DNA from: Roseovarius sp. MMSF_3359 | GTDB lineage: Bacteria; Pseudomonadota; Alphaproteobacteria; Rhodobacterales; Rhodobacteraceae | Length of the DNA: 64,000 nucleotides | Assembly: GCF_030733385.1 (NCBI RefSeq) | Contig: NZ_JASHJC010000003.1 | Span: forward strand, 310,001-374,000 | Direction: 5' to 3' | Part shown: positions 8,646 to 17,202 of the stretch, piece after piece | How positions within the stretch are numbered: the first letter of the stretch is position 1 | Layout of the letters: every line of letters begins with the position of its first letter | The notes under the pieces: model-generated | The model's database searches: none | The model's input: only the letters and a program-made list of their open reading frames with translations | Told to the model about the DNA's origin: nothing | Made by a program: the position numbers and the translations under genes

Positions 8646-9664
8646 CCCGCGCGCTCATCATCCACCGCGCGGGCCCCGGCATGACCGTGCAGGATGCCGG
8701 GCGGCCCGGATACCTCGCCTACGGGCTCTCGCGCGGGGGTGCGGCGGACCGGTTGGCCCTGGCAGAAGGGGCCACACTCCTGCGGCAGGACCACGGGTTT
8801 GCCGCCATCGAAATGGCCACGATGGGCGGCGAATTCGAAGCCACCGAGGACATGCGCATCGCCCTGACGGGCGCCTCTATGCGGGCCAGCATCGACGGGA
8901 CGCGGATCGCGTGGAATGCCAGCCATCTGCTGCCCGCGGGTGTGCGCCTTTCCATTGGAGCTTGCGAGACGGGAAGCTATGGCTACCTGCATCTGGGCGG
9001 CGGCATTGCCACAACGCCCACGCTTGGGTCACGCAGCGCGCATCTGGCCGCCCATATCGGCGCGGCAATCCCGGGTGGCGCCTCTCTCGGGGTCGGACCT
9101 GATCCGCGGCCCGCCGATATCGGGCAGGTGTTGGATGCCAACGCACGGTTCGACGGGGGGACCATACGGGTCGTACCGGGACCCCAGACTGATTTCTTCA
9201 ATATCACCGAACAGGAACGGTTCGGGGCAATGACCTTCCGCCGCGACACACGCGGCAACCGCATGGGCGTGCGCCTGCTGTGCGACGGCGACGGTTTTCA
9301 CAGCGAACGAGGCCTAAGCGTTTTGTCCGAGGTGATTGTCCCCGGCGATATTCAGATCACCGGCGACGGATCGCCCTTTGTCCTGCTGGGCGAATGCCAG
9401 ACCACCGGCGGTTATCCCCGCATCGGCTCGGTCCTGCCCTGCGACCTGCCGATCGTGGCCCAGGCCCGCCCCGGTGCCACCCTGCGCTGCCGCTTCGTCA
9501 CCCTGGAAGAGGGTGTCGAGGCCGAACGCCGCGAGGAGACGCACCGGAAAGGTCTGCGAAACCGCCTGCGCCCGTTGATCCGCGATCCACACCGCATCCA
9601 CGACCTGCTATCCTATCAACTGATAAGCGGCGTCACCGCCGGTGATGATCTGGAGAGGAGTTGA
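8642..9664 (+). CDS. pxpC: 5-oxoprolinase subunit PxpC (KipA family)
   Basis: 340-residue biotin-dependent-carboxyltransferase-like protein (subdomain A/B, KipA family), partner of PxpB in 5-oxoprolinase. Motifs are GPGMTVQDAGRPGYLAYGLSRGG at the N-terminus, IALTGASM, GYLHLGGGIATTPTLGSRSAHL, TFRRDTRGNRMGVRL, and GEVIVPGDIQ-like sequence followed by FVLLGECQTTGGYPRIGSVLPCDLP. The start is placed at 8642, inside the ATGA overlap with pxpB, because similarity begins with MTRALIIHRAGPG. The downstream gap to pxpA is only 3 bp. Confidence 0.93.
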   Translation: MTRALIIHRAGPGMTVQDAGRPGYLAYGLSRGGAADRLALAEGATLLRQDHGFAAIEMATMGGEFEATEDMRIALTGASMRASIDGTRIAWNASHLLPAGVRLSIGACETGSYGYLHLGGGIATTPTLGSRSAHLAAHIGAAIPGGASLGVGPDPRPADIGQVLDANARFDGGTIRVVPGPQTDFFNITEQERFGAMTFRRDTRGNRMGVRLLCDGDGFHSERGLSVLSEVIVPGDIQITGDGSPFVLLGECQTTGGYPRIGSVLPCDLPIVAQARPGATLRCRFVTLEEGVEAERREETHRKGLRNRLRPLIRDPHRIHDLLSYQLISGVTAGDDLERS

Positions 9665-9667
9665 ACC

Positions 9668-10444
9668 ATGGGTCAATCCGTCGATCTGAATGCCGATATG
9701 GGCGAGAGTTTCGGCCCCTGGGTCATGGGCAATGACGGTGATTTGCTGAAAGTGGTGACCTCCGCCAATATCGCCTGCGGCATGCATGCGGGCGATTGGG
9801 ACGTGATGGCCGCGACCATGCGTCAAGCAATCAAGGAAGGTGTCGGCATCGGCGCCCATCCCGGTTTCGCCGACCTGCAAGGATTTGGGCGGCAAAGAAT
9901 GAAGATGTCCCCCGAGAGCCTCGGCAACCTGGTGCGCTATCAACTAGGCGCAGCGCAGGCCATCGCCCGCGCCGAAGGCGGCGAAGTACGGCACCTGAAA
10001 CTGCACGGCGCGATGGGCAACATGGCCGCCGAAGACCTTGCGATGGCGCGGGCGTGTTACGAGGCGGCGCTCTCCGTGGCGCCTGAAATCATCATCATGG
10101 TGCTGGCTGGAACCGCGCAGCAGGAGGCGGTGACCGAGCTTGGCTGCAACGCGGCCTGCGAGATCTTTGCCGACCGGGCCTATAATAACGATGCGACGCT
10201 GGTGGACCGGAGCCTGCCCGGGGCGGTCATCCATGATCCCCATGTCGCGGCGCAACGGATCGTCGACATGGTCGAGGCGCAGGCGATCATCACCGAAAGC
10301 GGCAAACATCTGCCGGTGCGCATCGACACGATCTGCCTGCATGGGGACACGCCCACCGCGCTTGATATTGCCCGTTCGGTGCGTAAGGAATTGATCGCCA
10401 ACGGCATCTCGCTCGGGCAATTCGACGGATCACCGGTGCGCTGA
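9668..10444 (+). CDS. pxpA: 5-oxoprolinase subunit PxpA (LamB/YcsF family)
   Basis: 258-residue LamB/YcsF-family protein, the third component of bacterial 5-oxoprolinase. Signature blocks are VDLNADMGESFGPW, SANIACGMHAGDW, GIGAHPGFADLQGFGRQRM, LKLHGAMGNMAAED, CEIFADRAYNNDATLVDRS, and the C-terminal ICLHGDTPTALDIA. It follows pxpC by 3 bp behind a GGAGAGGAG ribosome site. This is the last gene of the unit, so a single message would encode cyclisation, uptake and ring opening of 5-oxoproline with glutamate as the end product. Confidence 0.95.
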   Translation: MGQSVDLNADMGESFGPWVMGNDGDLLKVVTSANIACGMHAGDWDVMAATMRQAIKEGVGIGAHPGFADLQGFGRQRMKMSPESLGNLVRYQLGAAQAIARAEGGEVRHLKLHGAMGNMAAEDLAMARACYEAALSVAPEIIIMVLAGTAQQEAVTELGCNAACEIFADRAYNNDATLVDRSLPGAVIHDPHVAAQRIVDMVEAQAIITESGKHLPVRIDTICLHGDTPTALDIARSVRKELIANGISLGQFDGSPVR

Positions 10445-10596
10445 TCTTATCGCCCAGAATGCCACAACCCAGGCACCAAGGCGTCCAATCGCCAAGCCTG
10501 ACGGGACAACAAAACCTTCCAAAATGGCGTTATTGGCGATAAGACCGGTCGGAAACGCACGACATGCCGACCAGTGGCACATGGACGAGAATACGA

Positions 10597-11493
10597 ATGC
10601 TGAAAGTTCAGGTGGTTGTCCCCACGTATAATCACGCGGCCTACCTGGCGCAGACATTCGACAGCATTCTGGCGCAGGAAACCCAGCACGATTACCAGAT
10701 CCTTGTGCATGACGATGCCTCGACGGACGGGACACGCGAGATCATCGAAGAGTATGCCGCCCGGCACCCCGGGCGTTTCGAGTGTATCCTGCGCGATGAG
10801 AACATGTTCCAGCAGGGCCACCGCATCGCCACGCTGGTCTGGCCCTATTACAAGGCCAAATATATCGCCTACCTGGATGGTGATGATATCTGGACCCGCA
10901 CCGACAAGCTGCAGAAGCAGGTTGATTTCATGGACAAATACCCACGGTGCATGATCAGTCAGACCGGTGCGGTTTTCTTCGACAATGCAACCGGCGAGGT
11001 GCTGCACCCGTTCCCGCCCGAGGAAAAGCGGATCATGCGGACGCATTTCGAAGACCTCGCCCCGGCCAACTACCTTCTTTCATCGGCGGTGATGCACCGG
11101 CGCGATGCCCTGCCGGCATTGCCGTCTGATTTCAACGACATCGGATTCGGGGATTATGCCAAGTTTGCGCTGATTGCCCGCAAGGGCTGGATCGGTTTCA
11201 TAGACATCGACGCGACGAAGTACCGTATTCACGAGAAGAACATGTGGTACGGCAAACCTTACGAGGAACGCCTGAAGAAGACCCAGGCCGTCCAGGCCTA
11301 TGTTGCAAAACACGCGCCTGAACCTTTTGATGCTGTCTGGAACGGCGTCAGCAAGGGGGAAATGATACCGCCAATGGAGGTTCGGAAGAAGTGCATCAAG
11401 GCGCGCAAACGGCGCTTGGCGCTTGATGACCTGTTCGGATTTGTTCCCAAGGCTCTGTTTTCGGTTCAGCAGGCATTGGGTCTGCGTCCCTGA
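10597..11493 (+). CDS. Family 2 glycosyltransferase
   Basis: 298-residue GT-A fold glycosyltransferase. The N-terminus MLKVQVVVPTYNHAAYLAQTFDSIL, the nucleotide-sugar site VHDDASTDGTREIIEEY and the metal-binding DGDD (YIAYLDGDDIWTRTDKL) are all present. ATG 10597 is chosen over the upstream in-frame ATG 10564 because the first beta strand of the fold begins immediately after it. It opens the surface-glycan region and is followed by a sulfotransferase 66 bp downstream. Donor and acceptor sugars cannot be predicted. Confidence 0.88.
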   Translation: MLKVQVVVPTYNHAAYLAQTFDSILAQETQHDYQILVHDDASTDGTREIIEEYAARHPGRFECILRDENMFQQGHRIATLVWPYYKAKYIAYLDGDDIWTRTDKLQKQVDFMDKYPRCMISQTGAVFFDNATGEVLHPFPPEEKRIMRTHFEDLAPANYLLSSAVMHRRDALPALPSDFNDIGFGDYAKFALIARKGWIGFIDIDATKYRIHEKNMWYGKPYEERLKKTQAVQAYVAKHAPEPFDAVWNGVSKGEMIPPMEVRKKCIKARKRRLALDDLFGFVPKALFSVQQALGLRP

Positions 11494-11558
11494 TTTGGCT
11501 TGATGGCAACGCCGAGGCATGAAATGGGACGCAACGTGCGAACCAGGAGACCGCGCAG

Positions 11559-12533
11559 ATGACATCGAAACGCACCGCCGCTTTCCAGAGGAACCCCAGG
11601 CTCGAAGCGTTGCTTGGGCGATTGAACGAGGCGATCGCCGACGTCACCTTTCCGGCGCAGGAAACCCCACCCCTGCCGCCGCTCTTCATCCTTGGAACAC
11701 CGCGCAGCGGGACGACCTATTGCATGCAGTGGCTCGCGGCCAGCGGTGCGTTTTCCTATCCGTCGAACCTGATTGCGCGGTTCTGGCGTACCCCGGCCAT
11801 CGGTGCCGTGTGTCAGCAGATGCTGACCGATCCGACCTATGATTTCCGGGGTGAATTTGCCGATGTGAGCTTTAGCGGCCTCGAAAACCGCTCGGAATTG
11901 GGCAAGACGCAAGGCCTCCTGTCGCCGAACGAGTTCTGGTATTTCTGGCGGTCCATCTTCCCCGGGGACGGAGATATCGGCATAGACCTGACCCAGGCCA
12001 CGGGGCCTCAATTCAGTGCCTTTACGGAGAAGCTGCAGGATTTCGCGGCAGTTCGCGCCAAACCGGTCGTGACCAAGGGGATGATCGTCAACCATCAGGT
12101 GACGGCCTTCGCCAAGGGTCTGCCGAACGCGCTTTTCATCCATCTCGACCGCGATCCATACGCATCGGCCTGGTCGCTCCTGCAGGCGCGGGAACGGATG
12201 CACGGAGAGCGGTCGATCTGGTATTCCTTCAAGACCCCGAACCAGGCCGACCTGCAAACCCTGCCGGCACCGCAGCAGGTCATGGGACAGATCGACACGA
12301 TCCGCCGCGATCTCAAGGCACAGCTATCGGAGTTGCCGCAGGACCGTTGGCTTTCGATTGACTACAGCGCCCTATGTCAGGACCCGGATGGCGCTTTCGA
12401 CCGCATTCGCAGCCTTTTTGCCGGACAGGGTGTCGAACTCAGTGGACAGAACTGCCTGCCACCGGCGCGCGTCTCGCGCCCCGATATCCCGTCCGATGTG
12501 GCCGCGGCATTTGATGCCTATCTTGGCAATTAA
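11559..12533 (+). CDS. Sulfotransferase family protein
   Basis: 324-residue PAPS-dependent sulfotransferase-like protein. The 5'-phosphosulfate loop reads PLFILGTPRSGTTYCMQWLAAS (about residues 45-66), and FIHLDRDPYASAWSLLQARE fits the 3'-phosphate-binding segment. No signal peptide is seen, so it probably acts in the cytoplasm on a lipid-linked or nucleotide-linked glycan. It overlaps the 3' end of the convergent DegT-like gene by 4 bp. It is the first of three sulfotransferase-like genes in the cluster, and together they suggest a sulfated surface product. Confidence 0.85.
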   Translation: MTSKRTAAFQRNPRLEALLGRLNEAIADVTFPAQETPPLPPLFILGTPRSGTTYCMQWLAASGAFSYPSNLIARFWRTPAIGAVCQQMLTDPTYDFRGEFADVSFSGLENRSELGKTQGLLSPNEFWYFWRSIFPGDGDIGIDLTQATGPQFSAFTEKLQDFAAVRAKPVVTKGMIVNHQVTAFAKGLPNALFIHLDRDPYASAWSLLQARERMHGERSIWYSFKTPNQADLQTLPAPQQVMGQIDTIRRDLKAQLSELPQDRWLSIDYSALCQDPDGAFDRIRSLFAGQGVELSGQNCLPPARVSRPDIPSDVAAAFDAYLGN

Positions 12534-13564
12534 GCCTCGTTGCCGCGGATCAGGATGGTCAGATCGCCGATGATCTGCTCCTTGCTTGCCCCCGCCATAT
12601 CCGGATGCGTCGGGATGTTGATGACATGGCCATAGACCTCTTCGGTCATCGGAAGCGCGGCCAGGGGTTTGTAATACTTTGCGAAATTGATGTGCCGCGT
12701 AAGGCGCAGACGCTCCAGCGGGATCGGCGCCTCGGACAGAAATGCCGCGCTGGTCTTTGGCGTGACCCCTCCAAGGGGCAATAACGGGCGCAGGCCCATT
12801 TCCGCCGCGATCCCTCCGATCCGTTCCTCCTGCTCGTAGTAGCGCGGGGTCCATTCGGCGGTCTTTTCTAACCGGCTCAGGTGGAAGGCGCAGGAAATAT
12901 CCGAGATCTTGCCGTTATTCATCCAAAGTCGCGCTTCCCCCGGCGGGGCGCTGTAATCCAGCAGCGTATAGAAATCTTCGGCCCGATCCGCGGGCGTGAT
13001 CGCCAAACCACCCTCGCCCAGCCCATAAGGTTTAGTCTGATGCAGGCTGAAACTCTGCCACGGCCAATCGGGAATACCCGCGCGCACGCCCGCGGCATTG
13101 TCGAAAAGCATCGCCTTGCCGCTCTCCCGGGCAAAATCGATATAGGCCGAGAAATCCTGCACCATCCCCAGCGTGTTGACCACGACGAAGCCGTCAAAAC
13201 TATCGCGATCAAGCGCCTTGAGCGCCTCGAGGTCCAGCATGCCGCGCGCGTCACAATCCACAAAGGCAATATCCGCAAAATAGCCACGGCCCATGTTCTG
13301 AAAGGTGAAACTGGACGAGACCCAGCGCAGCGGCCGCCCCAGATCCGCCTCGTGCAGCCGCGCCATCGCCTCAAGTGCCACACCGCCGTTGGAACAGGGT
13401 GTCACACAGGCACCGGCAGGTATCTGCAGGTGCTCGGCAAAGGCGTCGGCCATGCGGTGGTAGAGCGGCCCACGATTGGCCCAGGTATTCACCGCCGCGC
13501 ACTCTTCCAGCAGGGTGGCAACACGCGCCATATCGGGGGTCTTGTTTTCAACGAACTTGATCAC
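12530..13564 (-). CDS. DegT/DnrJ/EryC1-family PLP-dependent aminotransferase-like protein
   Basis: 344 residues, starting from GTG at 13564 with a GAGGA sequence about 10 nt upstream. PLP-fold features match the DegT family: PCSNGGVALEAMARL near 58-72, a region corresponding to WVSSSFTFQNMGRGYFADIAFVDCD, a conserved Asn/Ala pocket (FDNAAGVRAG) and the likely Schiff-base lysine in SLHQTKPYGLGEGGLAIT. Such enzymes usually transaminate keto-sugar nucleotides to amino sugars. No sugar-nucleotide dehydratase lies nearby, so the substrate would have to come from elsewhere in the genome. Confidence 0.82.
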   Translation of the reverse strand: MIKFVENKTPDMARVATLLEECAAVNTWANRGPLYHRMADAFAEHLQIPAGACVTPCSNGGVALEAMARLHEADLGRPLRWVSSSFTFQNMGRGYFADIAFVDCDARGMLDLEALKALDRDSFDGFVVVNTLGMVQDFSAYIDFARESGKAMLFDNAAGVRAGIPDWPWQSFSLHQTKPYGLGEGGLAITPADRAEDFYTLLDYSAPPGEARLWMNNGKISDISCAFHLSRLEKTAEWTPRYYEQEERIGGIAAEMGLRPLLPLGGVTPKTSAAFLSEAPIPLERLRLTRHINFAKYYKPLAALPMTEEVYGHVINIPTHPDMAGASKEQIIGDLTILIRGNEA

Positions 13565-13655
13565 GCGCGGGTCCTCGCCAACCTGATGAAACGGCGCTTG
13601 CCGCTTCCTGCCATCTGGCTATCAGCCCGGTTTCACCGGCGCAAGCGCAGGCCGG

Positions 13656-14408
13656 TTAATCGAGCCGGTAGCGCGTCAGCATATCGCGGATTTCAGCCGG
13701 GTCATTGAACATCATCACGTCGAGGATCGACAATGACGGCACGAAATCGCCATCGAACTGCGGATAGGTGATCTCTGCCGGTTCGATGAATTTCAAGTCT
13801 AGGCCCTGTTCCCGGAACGCATCCTTGTCATAGAGGTCCCGCCCCCCCGGCGCGTTTACGTACAGTCGCGCATCGCGGGTTTTGCAAATCGCCAAAACGC
13901 GCTCGTCCGCCCGCAGGCCTTGCCCGGCGTCCAACTCTGACGCGCGCAACAGAGGTGTCTTCAGTCCGACATATTTCTTGACCTGCTCAAGCGACATAAA
14001 CAGGAAATCGCCGAGGTTGGTTTCATCCGCGGTCATGATCCGTTCAAAGACCGGCATCACCTTGGCGAAAAACGGCGCATCACCATAGGCTTGCGAGACC
14101 TTGGCCAGCAATGACTGGCTTGCCGCTTCGTGGTTCTCCGACAGGTAGCGTTCGTTGATCTTGTCGCCCAGCCGGCCCTTGCGCAACGGCAGTGTGAACG
14201 TGTGCGCAGCACCGCCGAGCAGCAGCCGGTTACGATTGATCCAGCCGCCCTTGGAGAACTGGACATCATCGTAGACGATGAATTCGTCCACCGATTGCAT
14301 CAACTGCCAATAGCCGAGATAGGGCAGGAAATAGGGCTGCATGATCGCCAGCGATTTGTCGCCGGACGGGGCGGATTTTGGGCTGTTCTGTTCGATATTG
14401 CGCCTCAT
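13656..14408 (-). CDS. WbqC-like family protein
   Basis: 250 residues from ATG 14408; an in-frame start at 14456 would add 16 residues that do not look like the family. WbqC-type motifs are IMQPYFLPYLGYWQLMQSVDEFIVYDDVQFSKGGWINRNR, followed by LPLRKGRLGDKINE and PSLSILDVMMFN near the C-terminus. WbqC proteins recur in O-antigen and other surface-glycan clusters, often beside DegT-like aminotransferases as here, and are thought to modify a sugar; the reaction is not firmly known. Convergence with nothing and a 91-bp gap to the DegT-like gene suggest one leftward unit. Confidence 0.85.
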   Translation of the reverse strand: MRRNIEQNSPKSAPSGDKSLAIMQPYFLPYLGYWQLMQSVDEFIVYDDVQFSKGGWINRNRLLLGGAAHTFTLPLRKGRLGDKINERYLSENHEAASQSLLAKVSQAYGDAPFFAKVMPVFERIMTADETNLGDFLFMSLEQVKKYVGLKTPLLRASELDAGQGLRADERVLAICKTRDARLYVNAPGGRDLYDKDAFREQGLDLKFIEPAEITYPQFDGDFVPSLSILDVMMFNDPAEIRDMLTRYRLD

Positions 14409-14472
14409 CAATTTGGTTGTAAGCACTTGGCGGAACCAGCTAAGACTGGGGGACAAATTAGGATTAATTTCA

Positions 14473-15468
14473 ATGCATCACAAGCGGCTCTCCAGTCCGG
14501 TTTTCCTGATGTGCTCGGAACGGTCGGGCAGCAATCTGATCACGCGGATATTTGGCGCCCATCCGGATTTCTTTGCACCCAGTCCCGCGCATCTTTTCCG
14601 GGTTTTTGCGCCCTTCGACCCCGCGCAGGACCTGAGCCGGGACATCGCGCGGATGTTTGATGCCAAGCTCGGGATCTGGAAGCTCGACGACCTGCCCGTG
14701 GACGAACGATTGGCCGTGATGGCCGATAGCGGGACAACCGCCGAAATGATCGCGACCCTGCTGAACGCCGAAGGCAGGTTGCAGCAACGCGACCGCCTGT
14801 TCCTCAAGGAAAACTCCTCGCACGGGTTTCTGGACTTCATGGAAAGCGTGTCGGACGACCCGCAATACGTGCATATGATCCGTGACCCGCGGGACATGGC
14901 GGTGTCGTGGGTGGCGGCGCCCACTTTGCGGGGCGGTGTCGTGCGCGCGGCGCGGCGGTGGCTGTCGGACGCCGAAGGGTCGGTCAAGGCCGAGGATGGA
15001 CGGACCATCGTGCGGCTCAGCTACGAGGCCCTTGTGAGCCAACCGGAAGAGACATTGAGGCGTGTTTGCGACGCATTGGACGTGCCTTTTTCCGAGGCCA
15101 TGCTCGAACATGTCGGCCATAGCCAGGGCGTGGCGCAGGATGCCGGGCGCACGGCGCTCTGGGGCAACCTGTCGCGCGGGATCATGCGCGACAATTTCAA
15201 CAAGTTCGCAGGCAAGCTCAGCGATGACGAGATCGCGTTTATCGAGGCCCTGTGCGGCCCTATGATGGCGCGGTTCGGATACGAAAAATCCCGGCCCGCG
15301 GACGCGCCGCCCTATGGCAGTCACGAGAGTTTCGCGGCACTGGAGGTCGCCTTGGAAGCGCAGGAGCCGTGGGAGAAGCCCGCATACCAGGCATTGCCCG
15401 AGGACGAGCGCCGACGTCTCGAACATTGGTCCGCCCTGCGGCAGGAATTGATCGACCGTCACGGCTGA
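14473..15468 (+). CDS. Sulfotransferase family protein
   Basis: 331-residue sulfotransferase-like protein. The phosphosulfate loop is PVFLMCSERSGSNLITRIFGAHPDFF at the very N-terminus, and MIRDPRDMAVSWVA fits the PAPS 3'-phosphate segment. ATG 14473 is used because the ORF upstream of it has no family similarity and runs into the divergent WbqC-like gene. The 64-bp intergenic space to that divergent gene probably holds both promoters. It resembles the Stf0/sulfotransferase-3 group more than the first sulfotransferase of the cluster, so the three copies look specialised rather than recently duplicated. Confidence 0.85.
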   Translation: MHHKRLSSPVFLMCSERSGSNLITRIFGAHPDFFAPSPAHLFRVFAPFDPAQDLSRDIARMFDAKLGIWKLDDLPVDERLAVMADSGTTAEMIATLLNAEGRLQQRDRLFLKENSSHGFLDFMESVSDDPQYVHMIRDPRDMAVSWVAAPTLRGGVVRAARRWLSDAEGSVKAEDGRTIVRLSYEALVSQPEETLRRVCDALDVPFSEAMLEHVGHSQGVAQDAGRTALWGNLSRGIMRDNFNKFAGKLSDDEIAFIEALCGPMMARFGYEKSRPADAPPYGSHESFAALEVALEAQEPWEKPAYQALPEDERRRLEHWSALRQELIDRHG

Positions 15469-15550
15469 CCTCGGTTTTTGGTGGATCAATCCGGGCAGGC
15501 GCAGTACCAACGGGGCCACGACAGCCACCCGGAAACGCTGGAAGATCACG

Positions 15551-16246
15551 ATGAAACTGCGCACCCTTTTCAATGCCGGAAAATCCAGCACCCCGCAGGA
15601 GCAGGACAAGATCTTCTGCATCTCGTTTCAGCGCACCGGCACGACCAGCGTCGGTAAATTCCTCAAGAACGCGGGGATCCGCGTTGCCGATTGGTCGGTG
15701 TCGCACCGCAACCAATGGGGCAGGAAATGGGCCGAGGGGCAGTTCGACGCGATCTTCGACAGCGACGATTTTCAACAGCACCAGGGGTTCGAAGACGGGC
15801 CGTGGTTTTGCCCCGAATTCTACCGTGTTCTCTATCACCGCTTCCCGCGCGCCAGGTTCATCCTGCTGGAGCGCGACGCAGATGCCTGGTTCGCCTCGAT
15901 GCTCTCGCATTCCGGGGGGCGTTCACTGGGGGTGACGGCGGTCCATGCCAAGATCTATCGCCGGGAAGCGGAATATCTCGATCTCTGCGAGCGGGCCAAG
16001 ACACCGGAGGATGTGGACCTGAACGGGCTGTCTCTGGCCGGACATGACGCGCATTACACCGAGATTTACCGCACCCGGAACCGCGAGACACGGCAGTTTT
16101 TCCAGGAGCGCGATCCAACGCGGCTTTACTATTGCCGGCTGGAAGATCCGGAGAAATGGACGGGGTTGTCGACCTTCCTCGGGCTTGATCCGGCGAAGGC
16201 CCAGGAGGTACACGAAAACAAATCCCCCGCAGGGCAGCAGAAGTGA
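15551..16246 (+). CDS. Sulfotransferase-like protein
   Basis: 231 residues, shorter than the two sulfotransferases before it. The N-terminal loop IFCISFQRTGTTSVGKFLKNAG is a sulfotransferase-type phosphate loop, and FPRARFILLERDADAWFASMLS aligns with the second PAPS-contacting strand and helix. The C-terminal DPEKWTGLSTFLGL is typical of the family. It ends in a GTGA overlap with the next glycosyltransferase (start GTG 16243), so the two are probably translated together and may act on the same glycan. Confidence 0.8.
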   Translation: MKLRTLFNAGKSSTPQEQDKIFCISFQRTGTTSVGKFLKNAGIRVADWSVSHRNQWGRKWAEGQFDAIFDSDDFQQHQGFEDGPWFCPEFYRVLYHRFPRARFILLERDADAWFASMLSHSGGRSLGVTAVHAKIYRREAEYLDLCERAKTPEDVDLNGLSLAGHDAHYTEIYRTRNRETRQFFQERDPTRLYYCRLEDPEKWTGLSTFLGLDPAKAQEVHENKSPAGQQK

Positions 16247-17193
16247 CGCAAGCCGCGCCAAAAGAGCCGCTGCGCTATAGCATCGTTGTCCTGAGCTATA
16301 ATCAGGCGCCCTTTGTCCGCGACGCCGTCGAGGGGGCATTGGCGCAGGACTGCCCACCGCTTGAGATCATCATCTCCGACGATTGTTCGACCGATGGCAC
16401 TTTTGACATTATCCAAGACACGATCCGCGGCTATGACGGCCCGCATCGTGTCACCGCGCGGCAAAATCCGCAAAACATCGGGCTCGTGGCGCATATCAAT
16501 GCCATGTTCGATGTGGCGAGCGGCGACGTGCTGATCCCGGCCTATGGCGACGATATCTCGCTGCCCAACCGCGCGGCCGAGATCATGAAGACGTTCGATG
16601 CGGAAGCGCCGCTTCTGGTGCATTCGGATGCGACAGCGATTGATCCGGAGGGACACGAGACCGCCACGACCTATCGCAAGGCGGATTTCTTTCGCACCAC
16701 CGACCCGCTGGACACGGCGACCTCCATGGCGGTTTACCTCGGGGCTTCGGGCGCCTGGCACCGCGACCTCTTCACCAAGTACGGGCCGCTGAAACACCCC
16801 AATATCTATGACGATCACGTCTTTGGCTTCCGCGCGGCGCTTGAGGGTCGTGTAAGCTTCATCGAAAAACCGCTTCTGAAGTATCGCGAAGGGATCGGCC
16901 TGTCGCATCAGTTGAAACAGGATCGCAATGCCGGGGCCGCGCGGGACCGGCGCCGCAAGATCCTGAACATGATGGTGGCGGCCTTCAGCCAACGCCTTGA
17001 TGACGCCACGACCTTTGGCCTCGCCACTGATCATCCGATCATGCGCAAACTGGCAAAGGCACGGCGCAAGGCCACGCTGCGCGCGGCCTGTTATGACGGC
17101 ATCGGTCGCATGATCCTGCGAAACCTGCACCAGCCCGGCGCCGCCCTGACTGCGGCGGGGGCCGAGGGGTTGCGCATCCTGCGCGGACGCTGA
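16243..17193 (+). CDS. Family 2 glycosyltransferase
   Basis: 316-residue GT-A glycosyltransferase starting with GTG inside the GTGA overlap with the preceding sulfotransferase-like gene. It carries YSIVVLSYNQAPFVRDAVEGALAQ, IIISDDCSTDGTFDIIQ and the metal site PAYGDDISLPNR. It is clearly paralogous to the leftward glycosyltransferase at 19120-20064: both share the YNQ..F(V/I)RDAV opening, a GYDGPH segment, LLVHSDA and GFRAALEGR(V/I)S. The pair probably arose by duplication within this cluster. Confidence 0.88.
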   Translation: MTQAAPKEPLRYSIVVLSYNQAPFVRDAVEGALAQDCPPLEIIISDDCSTDGTFDIIQDTIRGYDGPHRVTARQNPQNIGLVAHINAMFDVASGDVLIPAYGDDISLPNRAAEIMKTFDAEAPLLVHSDATAIDPEGHETATTYRKADFFRTTDPLDTATSMAVYLGASGAWHRDLFTKYGPLKHPNIYDDHVFGFRAALEGRVSFIEKPLLKYREGIGLSHQLKQDRNAGAARDRRRKILNMMVAAFSQRLDDATTFGLATDHPIMRKLAKARRKATLRAACYDGIGRMILRNLHQPGAALTAAGAEGLRILRGR

Positions 17194-17202
17194 GCGCAGC
17201 GG

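Noticed and set aside
10446..10543. CTTATCGCC (10446-10454) and GGCGATAAG (10535-10543), a perfect 9-bp inverted repeat 80 bp apart after pxpA
   Set aside because: The loop is long, there is no T run and no binding partner to suggest; I cannot distinguish it from chance.
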